Assembly (NCBI GenBank): GCA_030647005.1
Contig: JAUSKG010000004.1
Span: 1 to 35,884 of the forward strand
DNA length: 35,884 bases
Source of the DNA: a bacterium
GTDB lineage: Bacteria > Patescibacteriota > Patescibacteriia > JACPHY01
Direction: 5' to 3'
In this document: one piece after another, positions 14,435-22,531 of the stretch
How positions within the stretch are numbered: position 1 is the stretch's first letter
Layout of the letters: each line of letters opens with the position of its first letter
Translations under genes and position numbers: made by a program
Notes under the pieces: model-generated
What the model saw: only the letters and a program-made list of their open reading frames with translations
The model's database searches: none
Told to the model about the DNA's origin: nothing

Positions 14435-14869
14435 CTAAATCCCCAACTCTCCCTCGAGCGCCTCCGCCACGGCATCAGATCCCTGCTCGGCCGTCGTGCG
14501 GTAGCGCTCCCATGCGTCCTGATCCCACACCTCCAGGCGATCGTAGAGACCGGCAACCACGACGGACTTTCCCATTCCGGCAAACGCACGCAGGTACTCC
14601 GGAATGACGATCCGTCCTTGCTTGTCGAGCTCCACATCCATCGCTCCTGCGAGCAGAAACCGCGAAAATGAACGGGTATTGGACTTACTGATAGGCAGTG
14701 ATGCGAGTTTCCCTGCGAGTGCCTTCCACGATTCCGCTGGATAGATAGTCAAGCAGCGATCGAGCCCACGTGTGACGACTGCACCCTTGGCGAGCTTCGC
14801 ACGGTACTTCGTCGGCACCGCGAGCCGCCCCTTCTCATCAATGCTGTGGCGGTATTCTCCGATGAACAT
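14435..14869 (-). CDS. mraZ: Transcriptional regulator MraZ
   Basis: A 144-residue protein with two AbrB-like halves, each with the DxKGR motif: IDEKGRLAVP near residue 10 and LDKQGRIVIP near residue 81. MraZ forms ring-shaped oligomers that bind repeated GTGG boxes upstream of its own operon. Such boxes are present at 15004-15059, so autoregulation of mraZ-rsmH-ftsL is likely. Confidence 0.96.
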   Translation of the reverse strand: MFIGEYRHSIDEKGRLAVPTKYRAKLAKGAVVTRGLDRCLTIYPAESWKALAGKLASLPISKSNTRSFSRFLLAGAMDVELDKQGRIVIPEYLRAFAGMGKSVVVAGLYDRLEVWDQDAWERYRTTAEQGSDAVAEALEGELGI

Positions 14870-14924
14870 ACGATTCCGACGTGAAACCCAAAATCCTAGC
14901 GGAGGATAGAAGAAAGCGGCTCAG

Positions 14925-14998
14925 CTGAACAAAAAATGGTTGAACACTCTTTTGGTTCGAACACCGATCGTGTTCACTTGCTCACAAAGATAGTTCAG
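14925..14998 (-). promoter_or_regulatory. GAAC/GTTC half-site cluster in the mraZ leader
   Basis: Six GAAC or GTTC sites fall in about 75 bases. They include GAACAC-N5-GTGTTC (14959-14975), the palindrome GTTCGAAC (14955-14962) and an outer CTGAAC/GTTCAG pair. They lie downstream of the predicted start of transcription, so they could be a second operator or a folded leader RNA. The protein involved is unknown. Confidence 0.45.
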
Positions 14999-15003
14999 TT
15001 ATC

Positions 15004-15067
15004 CCCATTCTTATCCACTTTCTACCACTTCAATACTATTATCCTCCACTTTCATCCACTACGTCAA
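15004..15067 (-). promoter_or_regulatory. mraZ promoter overlapped by MraZ boxes
   Basis: On the minus strand TTGACG (15062-15067), an 18-bp spacer and GATAAT (15038-15043) form a promoter. GTGG boxes (CCAC on the plus strand) begin at 15056, 15046, 15025 and 15015, with a TGGG at 15004. Spacing is 10, 21, 10 and 11 bp, one helical turn or two, as known for MraZ operators. Binding would cover the promoter. Positions 15068-15209 between this and the next terminator show nothing else. Confidence 0.75.
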
Positions 15068-15209
15068 TCCACACTGACAAAACCGAACAGATACCGAACA
15101 CAATGAATACCACAAAAACACCCAACAATACACGCTCCGAACGATTCTCTATCCTTTTTATTATGGTCCATATGCCAGAGGATATGAGCATAGAGACGTA
15201 CAGGACGCA

Positions 15210-15240
15210 AAAACACCCCCGATATGCTCGAGGGTGTTTT
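15210..15240 (-). terminator. Intrinsic terminator of the DUF4015 gene
   Basis: AAAACACCC (15210-15218) pairs with GGGTGTTTT (15232-15240), and an inner CGA/TCG pair extends the stem past one mismatch. On the minus strand the stem ends in GTGTTTTTG, giving a U-run. It lies 28 bases after the stop codon at 15269. Confidence 0.8.
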
Positions 15241-15268
15241 ACGATCCGCTGTTCCCATGGCGGCGAGA

Positions 15269-16348
15269 TCACTCTGTGCCCGACGCGCGCATTCCCTCGC
15301 GATGGAGAGCGCCCGTATGGAACCTCCCCACGGGATTCCAGAGCATCCAACCGGAGCCGCCGTTATCATCCACTGCCTGCATCTGTGCGCGTACCATTGC
15401 GTCGGTGTAGACGGCACCGAGGTTAAAATCCTGGAGCCACGGCCGCACCGCTGGACGCTGCTCCTCTGGCAGCGCAGCGATGCGCGCCATACCGCGCTCG
15501 AGCGTGCGATTGATGACATCGTAGGGTGCATCGGCGGGATTTGCATGCCCACCAAATCCACTCGCGTAGTGCGAGGGGTAGACCATTGGCGCGAGCACAT
15601 CAAAGTACGGCGCAAACGTCTCGAGGTGCTGGCCGATGCCCATGCCATCTGCCGCGTAGAAGGAAAGCCCAAAGACGTCCGCAGAGGTACGGATGCCCGA
15701 ACCGCCTACATCCCGCTTGATCGTCTCACCAAACCGCCGCACGATCTCGGTCTTTGGTGTCTCACCATCCCAGTGCGGGAACACGATGCTCCGGAGCGCA
15801 CCATCGGACGGAAACCGTATGTAGTCGAAGTTCACCTCGTCAAATCCCAACGCGGCGGCCTCATGCGCCATGTCAACGGCGTACTGGCTGGTGACCGGTG
15901 ATGCCGCATCGAGCCATGCGTACCCAATGCTGTCGCGCCAGAGCGCGCCGCCGGGCCGCTGCAGTGCCTCGGTTGGATGACGCTCGGCGAACCAATTGTC
16001 CTGAAAAACTGCGACTCGCGCGATCGCAGAACCGCCCGCCGCATGGATGGCATCGAGTTTTCGAGGCAAATCCTTGATCGTGTAACGCTCCGGCGCGATC
16101 GCGCGGATGGGTTCTGTTACCGGTCGAAACGCAATGCGTCCATCCGGGTCCTTGAGGTCTATGACAATCGCATTGACTTCAGTCGAGGCAACGATCTCCA
16201 CGTATCGGTCGAATGACGAACTCGCCGCACCACCAGAAGTGAGGTAGATCGCTCGCAGGGGCGCATCGAGGTCCGGCGGTTGATCGAACACACCCGCCAG
16301 CGTCCCGCTGGTGAGCAATGCAACCGTGAGGACAAATGCGGCAAACAT
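15269..16348 (-). CDS. DUF4015 putative glycoside hydrolase, secreted or anchored
   Basis: A 359-residue protein with an N-terminal hydrophobic signal (about 2-19). The body fits the DUF4015 TIM-barrel family: IYLTSGGA, then NAIVIDLKDPDGRIAF, ARVAVFQDNWFAERHP, the acidic GFDEVNFDYIRFPSDG, ADVFGLSFYA and MVYPSHYASGF near the end. The acidic residues in VNFDYIRFP are the best candidates for catalysis. The substrate, perhaps an envelope polysaccharide, is unknown. The start is uncertain: ATG 16348 begins the signal but lacks a good ribosome-binding site, and ATG 16392 is possible. A small hairpin (GGAGGT/ACCTCC) lies just upstream. Confidence 0.82.
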   Translation of the reverse strand: MFAAFVLTVALLTSGTLAGVFDQPPDLDAPLRAIYLTSGGAASSSFDRYVEIVASTEVNAIVIDLKDPDGRIAFRPVTEPIRAIAPERYTIKDLPRKLDAIHAAGGSAIARVAVFQDNWFAERHPTEALQRPGGALWRDSIGYAWLDAASPVTSQYAVDMAHEAAALGFDEVNFDYIRFPSDGALRSIVFPHWDGETPKTEIVRRFGETIKRDVGGSGIRTSADVFGLSFYAADGMGIGQHLETFAPYFDVLAPMVYPSHYASGFGGHANPADAPYDVINRTLERGMARIAALPEEQRPAVRPWLQDFNLGAVYTDAMVRAQMQAVDDNGGSGWMLWNPVGRFHTGALHREGMRASGTE

Positions 16349-16426
16349 AGGGAGGTCTTCCGTGAACCTCCAGTATACCAGAGAGACGCTCATTCCTTCT
16401 GATCCTCCCCCTCTCCATGGTCTCAT

Positions 16427-16543
16427 GGGGAGGGAGAGCGAGAGGCCTGCGCTGCGCCGTGCCCTTCCGTAGCGTTGCGCGAAGGAGGGTAGCTCGCAGA
16501 GCGAAGTAGCGGGGAGGGGCGGTATGTAGGCTTGGCAATAACC
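16427..16543. other. Non-coding purine-biased stretch between genes
   Basis: About 120 bases after the 2H phosphoesterase stop. They hold short inverted pieces (for example CCTTCCGTAGCG/CGCGAAGGAGG near 16464-16488) and G-rich runs, and no open frame of interest. It may be another dispersed repeat, but no second copy was seen. Confidence 0.3.
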
Positions 16544-17161
16544 CTACGAGCGAAGTGCAAAGGTGCTCAGGAGCCGCACACACGTCCCGTGCGCACCAGC
16601 GGCAAACAATCCAATAGCTGCAGGAACGCATGAGAAGTGCTCAAGCTCCTCCACTGGCAGCACTCCCCCATCGTCATCATTCGCCATCCGCGTCAACGTG
16701 AGATGTGGTCGGTACAGTGCGCCCACGGATCGGTAGCCGTACTGCTCAATGTTCTGCCGCACCTCCGGAAGAGCGCGAGGGAGACGTGCGGCATCTCTGG
16801 CACGCAAATGACCCGCTCGCAGTGGGTTCACTGCCTCGATGACCGCTCGCTGGAGTGTCACCAACGCTGCGTGCGATTCGTATTCCACATCAATCCACCG
16901 CTCTTGGCGGGCGAAGCGCGTCGCGACGAGCAGTGGCCGCTCCATCGCTGTGGCGATGCGTGCGAGACGCTCGCGAACGATGTGCAGCACGCCACTGGGA
17001 AGTATGGTGTAGTAGAGTGTGACGTGCGGACGCTCACGGGTCTTGTCGAGTACGAAGAGGCCTCCGCGTCGCTGGAGCGCCTGGCTCATCGCAATGGCAC
17101 GTGCCGCGACCTCCGCTGGCGGGATACACGCGATGATGTACTCTCGCATACTAAAAAACAT
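16544..17161 (-). CDS. 2'-5' RNA ligase/2H phosphoesterase (LigT/ThpR-like)
   Basis: A 205-residue protein with both HxT motifs of the 2H phosphoesterase fold: PHVTLYY (H46, T48) and PHLTLTR (H153, T155). The family opens 2',3'-cyclic phosphates or ligates and cleaves 2'-5' RNA bonds; the substrate here is unknown. It begins three bases after the rlmN stop. A second start at ATG 17149 (MREYII) would remove four residues and cannot be excluded, as neither has a clear ribosome-binding site. The length is typical. Confidence 0.88.
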   Translation of the reverse strand: MFFSMREYIIACIPPAEVAARAIAMSQALQRRGGLFVLDKTRERPHVTLYYTILPSGVLHIVRERLARIATAMERPLLVATRFARQERWIDVEYESHAALVTLQRAVIEAVNPLRAGHLRARDAARLPRALPEVRQNIEQYGYRSVGALYRPHLTLTRMANDDDGGVLPVEELEHFSCVPAAIGLFAAGAHGTCVRLLSTFALRS

Positions 17162-17164
17162 TCA

Positions 17165-18244
17165 TCACGATGCCGAACGTTTCACCGTTGCGAGCTGTCC
17201 ACAGGCCGCGGCGATGTCGTCGCCCATGGTCTTCCGCTGCGTGACGGTGTATCCGGCATCGAGGAGGACGCGCTTGAAGGTGTCAATGCGCTCCTGCTGT
17301 GCGCGTACGAAGGGCTTGCCCGCAACGGGATTCCACGGGATGACGTTCACCTTGCTCGACCCTGTTCGCGCGATGAAACGCGCGAGCTCCCGCGCGTGCT
17401 CGGGTGTATCGTTCACCTCGTTGAGGAGCGTGTACTCGTACGTCACATGGTGGCGACGATTCCCGAGCGACTGGTGGTATCGCTGCGCCCAATCCGCGAG
17501 GCGTTCGAGGAACTTTGGAGCGGTCGTGGGGACGATCTCGCGGCGACGTTCCTCATTGGCACTGTGGAGGGAGATGGCGATGCGGACGTGCGGCCACGCG
17601 GGATCCGTGAGGATGCGCTCGAGCTGCGGGAGGACACCAACGGTCGAAACGGTGATACGCGTCGTCCCGATGTCCGTCACACGCAGCCACGTCGTGATCG
17701 CGGATTTCACATTCGCGTAGTTCGCAAGTGGCTCGCCCATGCCCATGAACACGATGTTGCTGATGCGCGCATACTTGACCGTTTCGGCGTGGTCCTGGAG
17801 CCAGTACATCCAGAACCGGTACTGGTCGGCGATCTCATCTGCAGTCAAGCTCCTCGTGAGTCCCATCGCGCCGGTTGCGCAGAAGGTGCACCCCATCGCA
17901 CATCCCACCTGCGAGGACACACAGATCGTCCACTGCCCGCGACGATTCGCCATGAGCACGCTCTCGAAAACGAGCCCGTCCTCTGTGGCGAGCGCCGCCT
18001 TGAACGTATCGCCCGCGCGACTCTTGAGGATCGCCGCCTGCGTCACGGACATCCACGGGACCGCGGCGAGTGCCTCCCGCATGGCGTGGGAGAGCGTCGT
18101 GACGTCTGCCCACGCACGGATGGACGGATCGAACAGCGCGACCTCAATCTGCCGGAAGCGGAAGTCCTGCACATCACGAAGAACCGCGCGGATGCGATCC
18201 GCGCGAAGCGTCGCGGGTGGCGGTGTGTGCTCGTCCTGCGTCAT
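17165..18244 (-). CDS. rlmN: 23S rRNA/tRNA adenine-C2 methyltransferase RlmN
   Basis: A 359-residue radical-SAM enzyme that makes 2-methyladenosine in 23S rRNA (A2503) and some tRNAs. The iron-sulfur motif CxxxCxxC is C115, C119 and C122 (CAMGCTFC), followed by GAMGLTR. The methyl-carrying cysteine is in GDDIAAACGQL near residue 348, so both essential cysteine sites are present. ATG 18244 is preferred over an in-frame start at 18328 because the family N-terminus begins there. Confidence 0.95.
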   Translation of the reverse strand: MTQDEHTPPPATLRADRIRAVLRDVQDFRFRQIEVALFDPSIRAWADVTTLSHAMREALAAVPWMSVTQAAILKSRAGDTFKAALATEDGLVFESVLMANRRGQWTICVSSQVGCAMGCTFCATGAMGLTRSLTADEIADQYRFWMYWLQDHAETVKYARISNIVFMGMGEPLANYANVKSAITTWLRVTDIGTTRITVSTVGVLPQLERILTDPAWPHVRIAISLHSANEERRREIVPTTAPKFLERLADWAQRYHQSLGNRRHHVTYEYTLLNEVNDTPEHARELARFIARTGSSKVNVIPWNPVAGKPFVRAQQERIDTFKRVLLDAGYTVTQRKTMGDDIAAACGQLATVKRSAS

Positions 18245-18355
18245 ACGATAGTGACCGGATCGTAGCACAACCACGAACCACGTCAAGCCGTACCACGGAA
18301 TGATGGCTGACGGAGGATATGCTGCCAACGCTCGCCACCGATGATGAGGTGGTCG

Positions 18356-18814
18356 TCATCGTGTCGCGAACGAGAGCTCGTCGTAGAACTTGCCTTCGGC
18401 GAGGGAACGAAGGACTCGTACGATGAACGGCATGACGTTCGGTGGAAGTGCATCGGGTGAAAGCCAAGCGAGTGCATCGCACTTGTGGGGCTCGCAGATA
18501 CGAGGTGACCCGCTCCACTGCCGGACGCGAAAGAAAAAATCAACGCGCTCACCCGTCGCGTCCTCTGCCGCGCGGTAGAGCGTGTGGACGAATTCCACAT
18601 CGTCCACGCGCAACGTGATGCCGATCTCCTCATGCACCTCGCGGAGCAATCCAGCCACGGGGAGCTCCTCGGGTTCCACGTGTCCCGACGGAACACCATA
18701 CCACCCATCGAAGTACCCACTCCCCTTGCGGAGCATGAAGAGGTACCGCCCCTCCTGCTCAAAAAGCGCGTAGACCGCGGGCACTGCGGTGTGCCGATGG
18801 CGTGAGACATGCAT
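18356..18814 (-). CDS. Nudix hydrolase
   Basis: A 152-residue protein with a complete Nudix box, GHVEPEELPVAGLLREVHEE followed by IGI, matching Gx5Ex7REUxEExGU. The family cleaves nucleoside diphosphates linked to other groups, such as oxidised nucleotides or coenzymes; the substrate cannot be read here. WYGVPSGHVE just before the box is typical. It follows the VIT gene by five bases. Positions 18245-18355 between it and rlmN hold nothing recognisable. Confidence 0.9.
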   Translation of the reverse strand: MHVSRHRHTAVPAVYALFEQEGRYLFMLRKGSGYFDGWYGVPSGHVEPEELPVAGLLREVHEEIGITLRVDDVEFVHTLYRAAEDATGERVDFFFRVRQWSGSPRICEPHKCDALAWLSPDALPPNVMPFIVRVLRSLAEGKFYDELSFATR

Positions 18815-18819
18815 AACGA

Positions 18820-19320
18820 TCAGACAAACCCATGGACGACACGACCGACAGCAACACCGATAGCGAGCGCACCGCCACCGACGAGAAGCATTTCGAGGCC
18901 GTGCCCGATCGCTCTCGTCCGGAATACCAACGCGCCGCCGATGCCAAGGAGGAAGAGCGCGAGGAGCGAGCACGCGATGGAGACCCAGAACGCTGCCTGC
19001 ACGGACAGGAAGACGTACGGGAGCAACGGGATAAATCCGGCGAAGAAGTACGATGCGAGCATGATCGCACCGCCGAGCACGTCGCGCTTCGTCACCCGTG
19101 CCTCCTTGCCCTGAAATTCCGCAACCGAGTGCTCGGTGAGCAAACTCCCAGCGCCCATGGAGAATCCCTCCACGAAAATGAGGATCGCGCCGGTGACGAT
19201 GATGGTGGAGCGCGAAACGCCGGACACCGCAACGCCGGCGAGGAGACCCATCGTGGATACCAAGCTATCCTCCACGCCAAAGATAATGTTGCGCACGAGG
19301 AGCTCCGTGATCCTGGTCAT
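18820..19320 (-). CDS. VIT1/CCC1-family metal transporter
   Basis: A 166-residue membrane protein with about five helices. It has the signature IIFGVEDSLVSTMGLLAGVA in helix 1 and EGFSMGAGSLLTEHS in helix 2, where Asp, Met and Glu residues coordinate Fe2+ or Mn2+ in this family. The cytosolic metal-binding loop between helices 2 and 3 is short, with ARVTKRDVLGG straight after it, so this is a compact member. It probably exports or stores iron or manganese. ATG 19320 begins the conserved region; further upstream the frame is not family-like. Confidence 0.88.
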   Translation of the reverse strand: MTRITELLVRNIIFGVEDSLVSTMGLLAGVAVSGVSRSTIIVTGAILIFVEGFSMGAGSLLTEHSVAEFQGKEARVTKRDVLGGAIMLASYFFAGFIPLLPYVFLSVQAAFWVSIACSLLALFLLGIGGALVFRTRAIGHGLEMLLVGGGALAIGVAVGRVVHGFV

Positions 19321-19390
19321 AGTAGGGAGATCATGCGCCGATAGTAAGGAGATCACTGCGCTGATTACGCAGATAATGCGCTGATATGCA

Positions 19391-20380
19391 CTAGGGACGC
19401 GTGCGGAAGCGCTCGAGGAAGGGGGCGCCGGAGTACGCGCACGCACGGACGAAGGACCAGTCCCAGAGATCGTCGGGCTGCTCGCCCGCGGGCTTCAGAA
19501 CGAGCGTTTCACCGTGGTAGGACTGGAGCGATGCATCGGTAAACGCGGTAATGCACGCACGCTCACGATCGAGGTTCCGTCGCGATGACGCGAGCACCGG
19601 GAAGTACGTGAGGTACTTAATCGCCCACCAGTCACGATCGGCGAGCACCTGTGAGAGCGGTTCACCACTCGCGTTCTGCGATGGGAGCCGCCCGAAGAAC
19701 CTCGTGAACGTCCGCAGCGCGAGCGGCTCGAGATCAATGCGACGATGATCGGGGAACTGCTTCGTGATGTCAATGGGTGCATCGGGGTTCGTCACGAGGG
19801 AGCAGGTGAACTGGTAGTCGGTCGTCTGCTCGGGGAGTGCGCCCTGCGTGCGGACGTACGCATCGAGCAGCGCGGCGCGCTCTCCGGCACCAATGGTGAC
19901 GCAGGGGTCGCGGTCATCAACACCATCCGGACCGAGCGCGATGAACGCGATCGCCGCGCGCTCCTCCGCATCGCTCGCCCCGCGCGCGATGGCATCTGGC
20001 ACGACGCGTGCAAACAGGTTCGTCGCGGTCGTGCGGAGTGGCGATGCCGCAGTGACATTACGCGCATCGAGTGATGATGGCCAGGATACTTTTGCCACCT
20101 GTTCCGGTACGCCACCGACGACACGACGCGCGTCCTCCGCGCGGGGCGCTGGGGTTTCCGCGATGAGGCCGTCGGGTTGCACATCAGTGGGCGCAGCAGC
20201 CGGGGCCTCCTGCACAACGACCGCTGCGGGAACTCCTATGTCATCGCTCGCATCCGTTCCGGCGGACCGCACGCCGTACACGGATGCGCCAATGGGGGTC
20301 TGGAGGAGGACGATGGCGATGGCCGAAATGCCGATCACCAATCCGCCTGCAAAAAATCCGTACTCACGAGTGTGGATCAT
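19391..20380 (-). CDS. Hypothetical membrane-anchored extracytoplasmic protein
   Basis: A 329-residue protein of no recognised family. One N-terminal membrane helix (about 9-27) is followed by an Ala/Pro-rich linker (about 50-80) and a globular domain of about 230 residues with four cysteines, which could form two disulfides outside the cell. The helix is not followed by an obvious cleavage site, so it is probably an anchor. The start ATG lies eight bases after TACACG, a motif shared with the DUF2330 gene. Confidence 0.75.
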   Translation of the reverse strand: MIHTREYGFFAGGLVIGISAIAIVLLQTPIGASVYGVRSAGTDASDDIGVPAAVVVQEAPAAAPTDVQPDGLIAETPAPRAEDARRVVGGVPEQVAKVSWPSSLDARNVTAASPLRTTATNLFARVVPDAIARGASDAEERAAIAFIALGPDGVDDRDPCVTIGAGERAALLDAYVRTQGALPEQTTDYQFTCSLVTNPDAPIDITKQFPDHRRIDLEPLALRTFTRFFGRLPSQNASGEPLSQVLADRDWWAIKYLTYFPVLASSRRNLDRERACITAFTDASLQSYHGETLVLKPAGEQPDDLWDWSFVRACAYSGAPFLERFRTRP

Positions 20381-20409
20381 ATATTAAGCGTGTAGAAAAA
20401 TGATGTAGC

Positions 20410-20501
20410 GGAGGCCTTCCCGCCTTCGCATAAAGCTACGGCGGACAGGCAGGCCTCCATCCGAATGTTCCCTCCGAAGCTGGTGCGAGAGCACCAAAGA
20501 T
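20410..20501. repeat. Dispersed repeats: GGAGGCC stem and second GNRA-type hairpin
   Basis: Arms 20410-20416 and 20452-20458 pair as GGAGGCC/GGCCTCC and carry the same TAGC prefix and CATCC suffix as the pair at 103-125, but with a 35-base loop. Next to it, 20471-20501 is the second copy of the 71-101 hairpin repeat (stem GGTGC/GCACC, loop GAGA, 20482-20495). The whole 20381-20579 gap between two minus-strand genes is therefore repeat DNA with no gene. Confidence 0.6.
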
Positions 20502-20579
20502 CGGTTCCGCCCTCCCAGAGAATGCGACGCTGCTCCAGTGTGAGCTCGCGCCCGTCTGCGCCGTGGGTCTCCTGTGCGC

Positions 20580-21281
20580 TCATAGGATGATGGGAGGGTC
20601 GAGCGGTGACGATTCCGACTGGTGCGCGGCGTGCTCCTGCCGCGCGATGCGACGTGCGCGACGGACAATCGCGCCACCGCCACCGAGGACGATGAGGAGG
20701 ATGATCGCCCACGCCACGCCGATGCGCGAACCCATAACCTCCAGGATACTCCACCCGAAGAATTGCACCTTGAGGAGCGGCAACACGACGAGGAGTCGGA
20801 CGACATCGAGAGCGTTGAAACGTTCGATCTCCCCCAAGGCGAGCGCGTACTTCCCCTGCATCGCATCGTTCCACACGACAATCTCGTAGGTTCCGGGGGT
20901 GACACGCTTGCCCAACTCTGGCCCCTTACGGTAATCATCGTCTGCGAACGGCTCGTGGAACAGTGGCCACTCCCCTTCCGTGCCATCGAGATCTGCGATG
21001 GGCGCGCGCCGTTCGCCGATGCGCTGTACCACCTGCACGGAGAATCGTCCATCCGGATTGGATCGCAGCGGCGTGAGGATGTTCACGAAGAGGTTGAACC
21101 CCTTTTCAGCAACGATCCGATACGTCACCGCATCGCCTGCGAGCTCGCCGTAGAAGACCTGGGAGTGCTCCGGGTCGGTGACGACCACCTCCGATCCCGT
21201 CGCGGTGCGCGGGAGGTGTGCCGATGCAGGCAGCGCGATGAGGAGGAACGCCGCCGTGAGTACGAACCGTCCGATGCGCAT
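20580..21281 (-). CDS. Hypothetical secreted protein with C-terminal membrane anchor
   Basis: A 233-residue protein with a clear signal peptide (MRIGRFVLTAAFLLIALPASA, cleaved near 21), a beta-rich domain of about 150 residues, then one C-terminal helix (about 185-205) followed by a basic cytoplasmic tail (RRARRIARQ). No Pfam-like family is recognised. The domain has no cysteine pairs or catalytic motif that I can identify. The layout resembles a surface-exposed, membrane-tethered ligand-binding protein. Confidence 0.8.
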   Translation of the reverse strand: MRIGRFVLTAAFLLIALPASAHLPRTATGSEVVVTDPEHSQVFYGELAGDAVTYRIVAEKGFNLFVNILTPLRSNPDGRFSVQVVQRIGERRAPIADLDGTEGEWPLFHEPFADDDYRKGPELGKRVTPGTYEIVVWNDAMQGKYALALGEIERFNALDVVRLLVVLPLLKVQFFGWSILEVMGSRIGVAWAIILLIVLGGGGAIVRRARRIARQEHAAHQSESSPLDPPIIL

Positions 21282-21300
21282 AGGGAACGCTCGCGTGCAC

Positions 21301-21483
21301 TAAGGCCTCACACCAAAATAACCTTGCCACCTTGCATCCCATCGTCCGACCATCTTCCGCCGCTCCTCGGTCATGAAATCCTCACCGTAGCTCGGCTACG
21401 CTTACGGTTTCATTCGGTCGGAGCGACGAAATCTGGCCAGACGCTGGGCGCAAGTTGAACAAGTTATTTTGGCGCGAGGCCTA
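21301..21483. repeat. 183-bp palindromic element
   Basis: Two imperfect arms of about 90 bp (21301-21390 and 21394-21483) mirror each other from end to end: the outer GGCCTC and CCAAAATAAC blocks, then CTTGC, and CGCTCC near the tip, all recur inverted. The centre GTAGC-TCG-GCTAC closes the hairpin. Its right end includes the SIMPL stop codon. It has the form of a MITE or a very long RNA hairpin. Confidence 0.7.
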
Positions 21484-22245
21484 ATCCATGCGGTACGTCA
21501 CGCTCACAGAAACGACGACGTTGTTCTCTCCGGTCTGAATATCGGGTGCGCTCTTCTCTGCCGCGCCCCCCATGCCGAGCGCGTAGTCGAGGAAGACGGG
21601 CGGCTGCGCGCCACCGGATTCGGAAAAGTACGTCACCGGACCGAGCCGAACATCGAGGAGCGTAGCGATGTTCTGTGCGCGCACACGCGCGTCCGCAATA
21701 GCATCTGTGCGCGCCTGCGTGTGGAACTGCTCCGGATCGTCAAGCGTGAACTGGAGCGCCCCCACATTGGTCGCGCCGCTCGTGCGGAGCGCATCGAGCA
21801 CCGCGTTCACGAGATCGAGATTCCGGATTGTCACGGTCACGGACTGCGATGCCGTGTAGCCGCGCAGGATGCGGTCCCCGGTGTTCGGGTACTCGTACCG
21901 CGGGTAGACCGAGTAGTCCGAGGTTTGGAGGTCGAGATCCGGAATACCTACACCGACAACGGCATCCGTCACCTGGCGCATGAGGCGATTTCCCTCCGAC
22001 TGCGCGCGCGCCGCGTCGGATTCCTCGACGGTCACGCCGGCACTGATGCTCGCGAGATCCGGAACCGCACGCACGGTACCGATGCCGGAAACAGTCAACG
22101 TGCGTTCGACGGGCGTTGAACCGATCGTGCGGTACTCACGCAGCTTCACGGCGGTCGCCGCGGCGGTGAAGACCGTGAGCGCAACGGCAAGGAGTCCGCC
22201 GAGCACACCGAGGACAACGTGACGTGAGAGTGGAGGCATGACCAT
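21481..22245 (-). CDS. SIMPL domain (DUF541/YggE-like) envelope protein
   Basis: A 254-residue protein. One N-terminal membrane helix (about 10-33) precedes a SIMPL domain: LTVSGIGTVRAVPDLASISAGV, then SDYSVYPRYEY, GYTASQSVTVTIRNLD and ARVRAQNIATLLDVRLG. The family is linked to envelope stress and, in some animals, interleukin signalling, but its molecular role is not settled. It should face the outside of the cell. ATG 22239 is an alternative start two codons later. The stop codon lies inside the palindromic element. Confidence 0.88.
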   Translation of the reverse strand: MVMPPLSRHVVLGVLGGLLAVALTVFTAAATAVKLREYRTIGSTPVERTLTVSGIGTVRAVPDLASISAGVTVEESDAARAQSEGNRLMRQVTDAVVGVGIPDLDLQTSDYSVYPRYEYPNTGDRILRGYTASQSVTVTIRNLDLVNAVLDALRTSGATNVGALQFTLDDPEQFHTQARTDAIADARVRAQNIATLLDVRLGPVTYFSESGGAQPPVFLDYALGMGGAAEKSAPDIQTGENNVVVSVSVTYRMD

Positions 22246-22309
22246 AGGCCGAGACGTGATGAGTACGATGGACGTGTCTGCACGAGCGATTATACCAACG
22301 TGGCACGCA

Positions 22310-22514
22310 ATACTCTAGAGTGCGACCGTAGAAAAACACCCCTGCGCTGTCATTGCGAGGAGTCCCGAGGCAAGCTCGGGATTCCGGCTTGCCTCCATCT
22401 CGCAACGTCGGAATCCGCGACGTGGCAATCTCGCGGAACCAAGTGGCCGGGATTGCCACGCCCTCGAGGACTCGGGCTCGCAATGACACACTTTTGCAGA
22501 AGTCCCTAGAGTAT
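22310..22514. repeat. Composite inverted repeat with TGTCATTGCGAG arms
   Basis: Outer arms ATACTCTAGAG (22310-22320) and its near mirror (22504-22514) enclose inner arms TGTCATTGCGAG (22348-22359) and CTCGCAATGACA (22477-22488), which are perfect inverses. The 205-bp unit fills the gap between rarA and the SIMPL gene. Related single arms occur near 10624 and 28334. Confidence 0.65.
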
Positions 22515-22531
22515 AGCACGTCCGCAAGAGG

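Noticed and set aside
14955-14975. Gram-positive type LexA (SOS) box
   Set aside because: The spacing between GAAC and GTTC is not the N4 of known boxes, and the gene is not a repair gene.
14951-14976. TTCGAAC resembling a tRNA T-loop
   Set aside because: The flanking bases do not form a T-stem and no anticodon or acceptor arm is present.
20400-20580. Possible T-box riboswitch on the minus strand (GGGAGGGCGGAACCG resembles a T-box)
   Set aside because: The key UGGN bulge reads CGGA, no stem I features were found and no synthetase or amino-acid gene follows.
20396-20580. Small protein gene in the gap upstream of 20380
   Set aside because: The open frames are low-complexity readings of repeat DNA without a ribosome-binding site.
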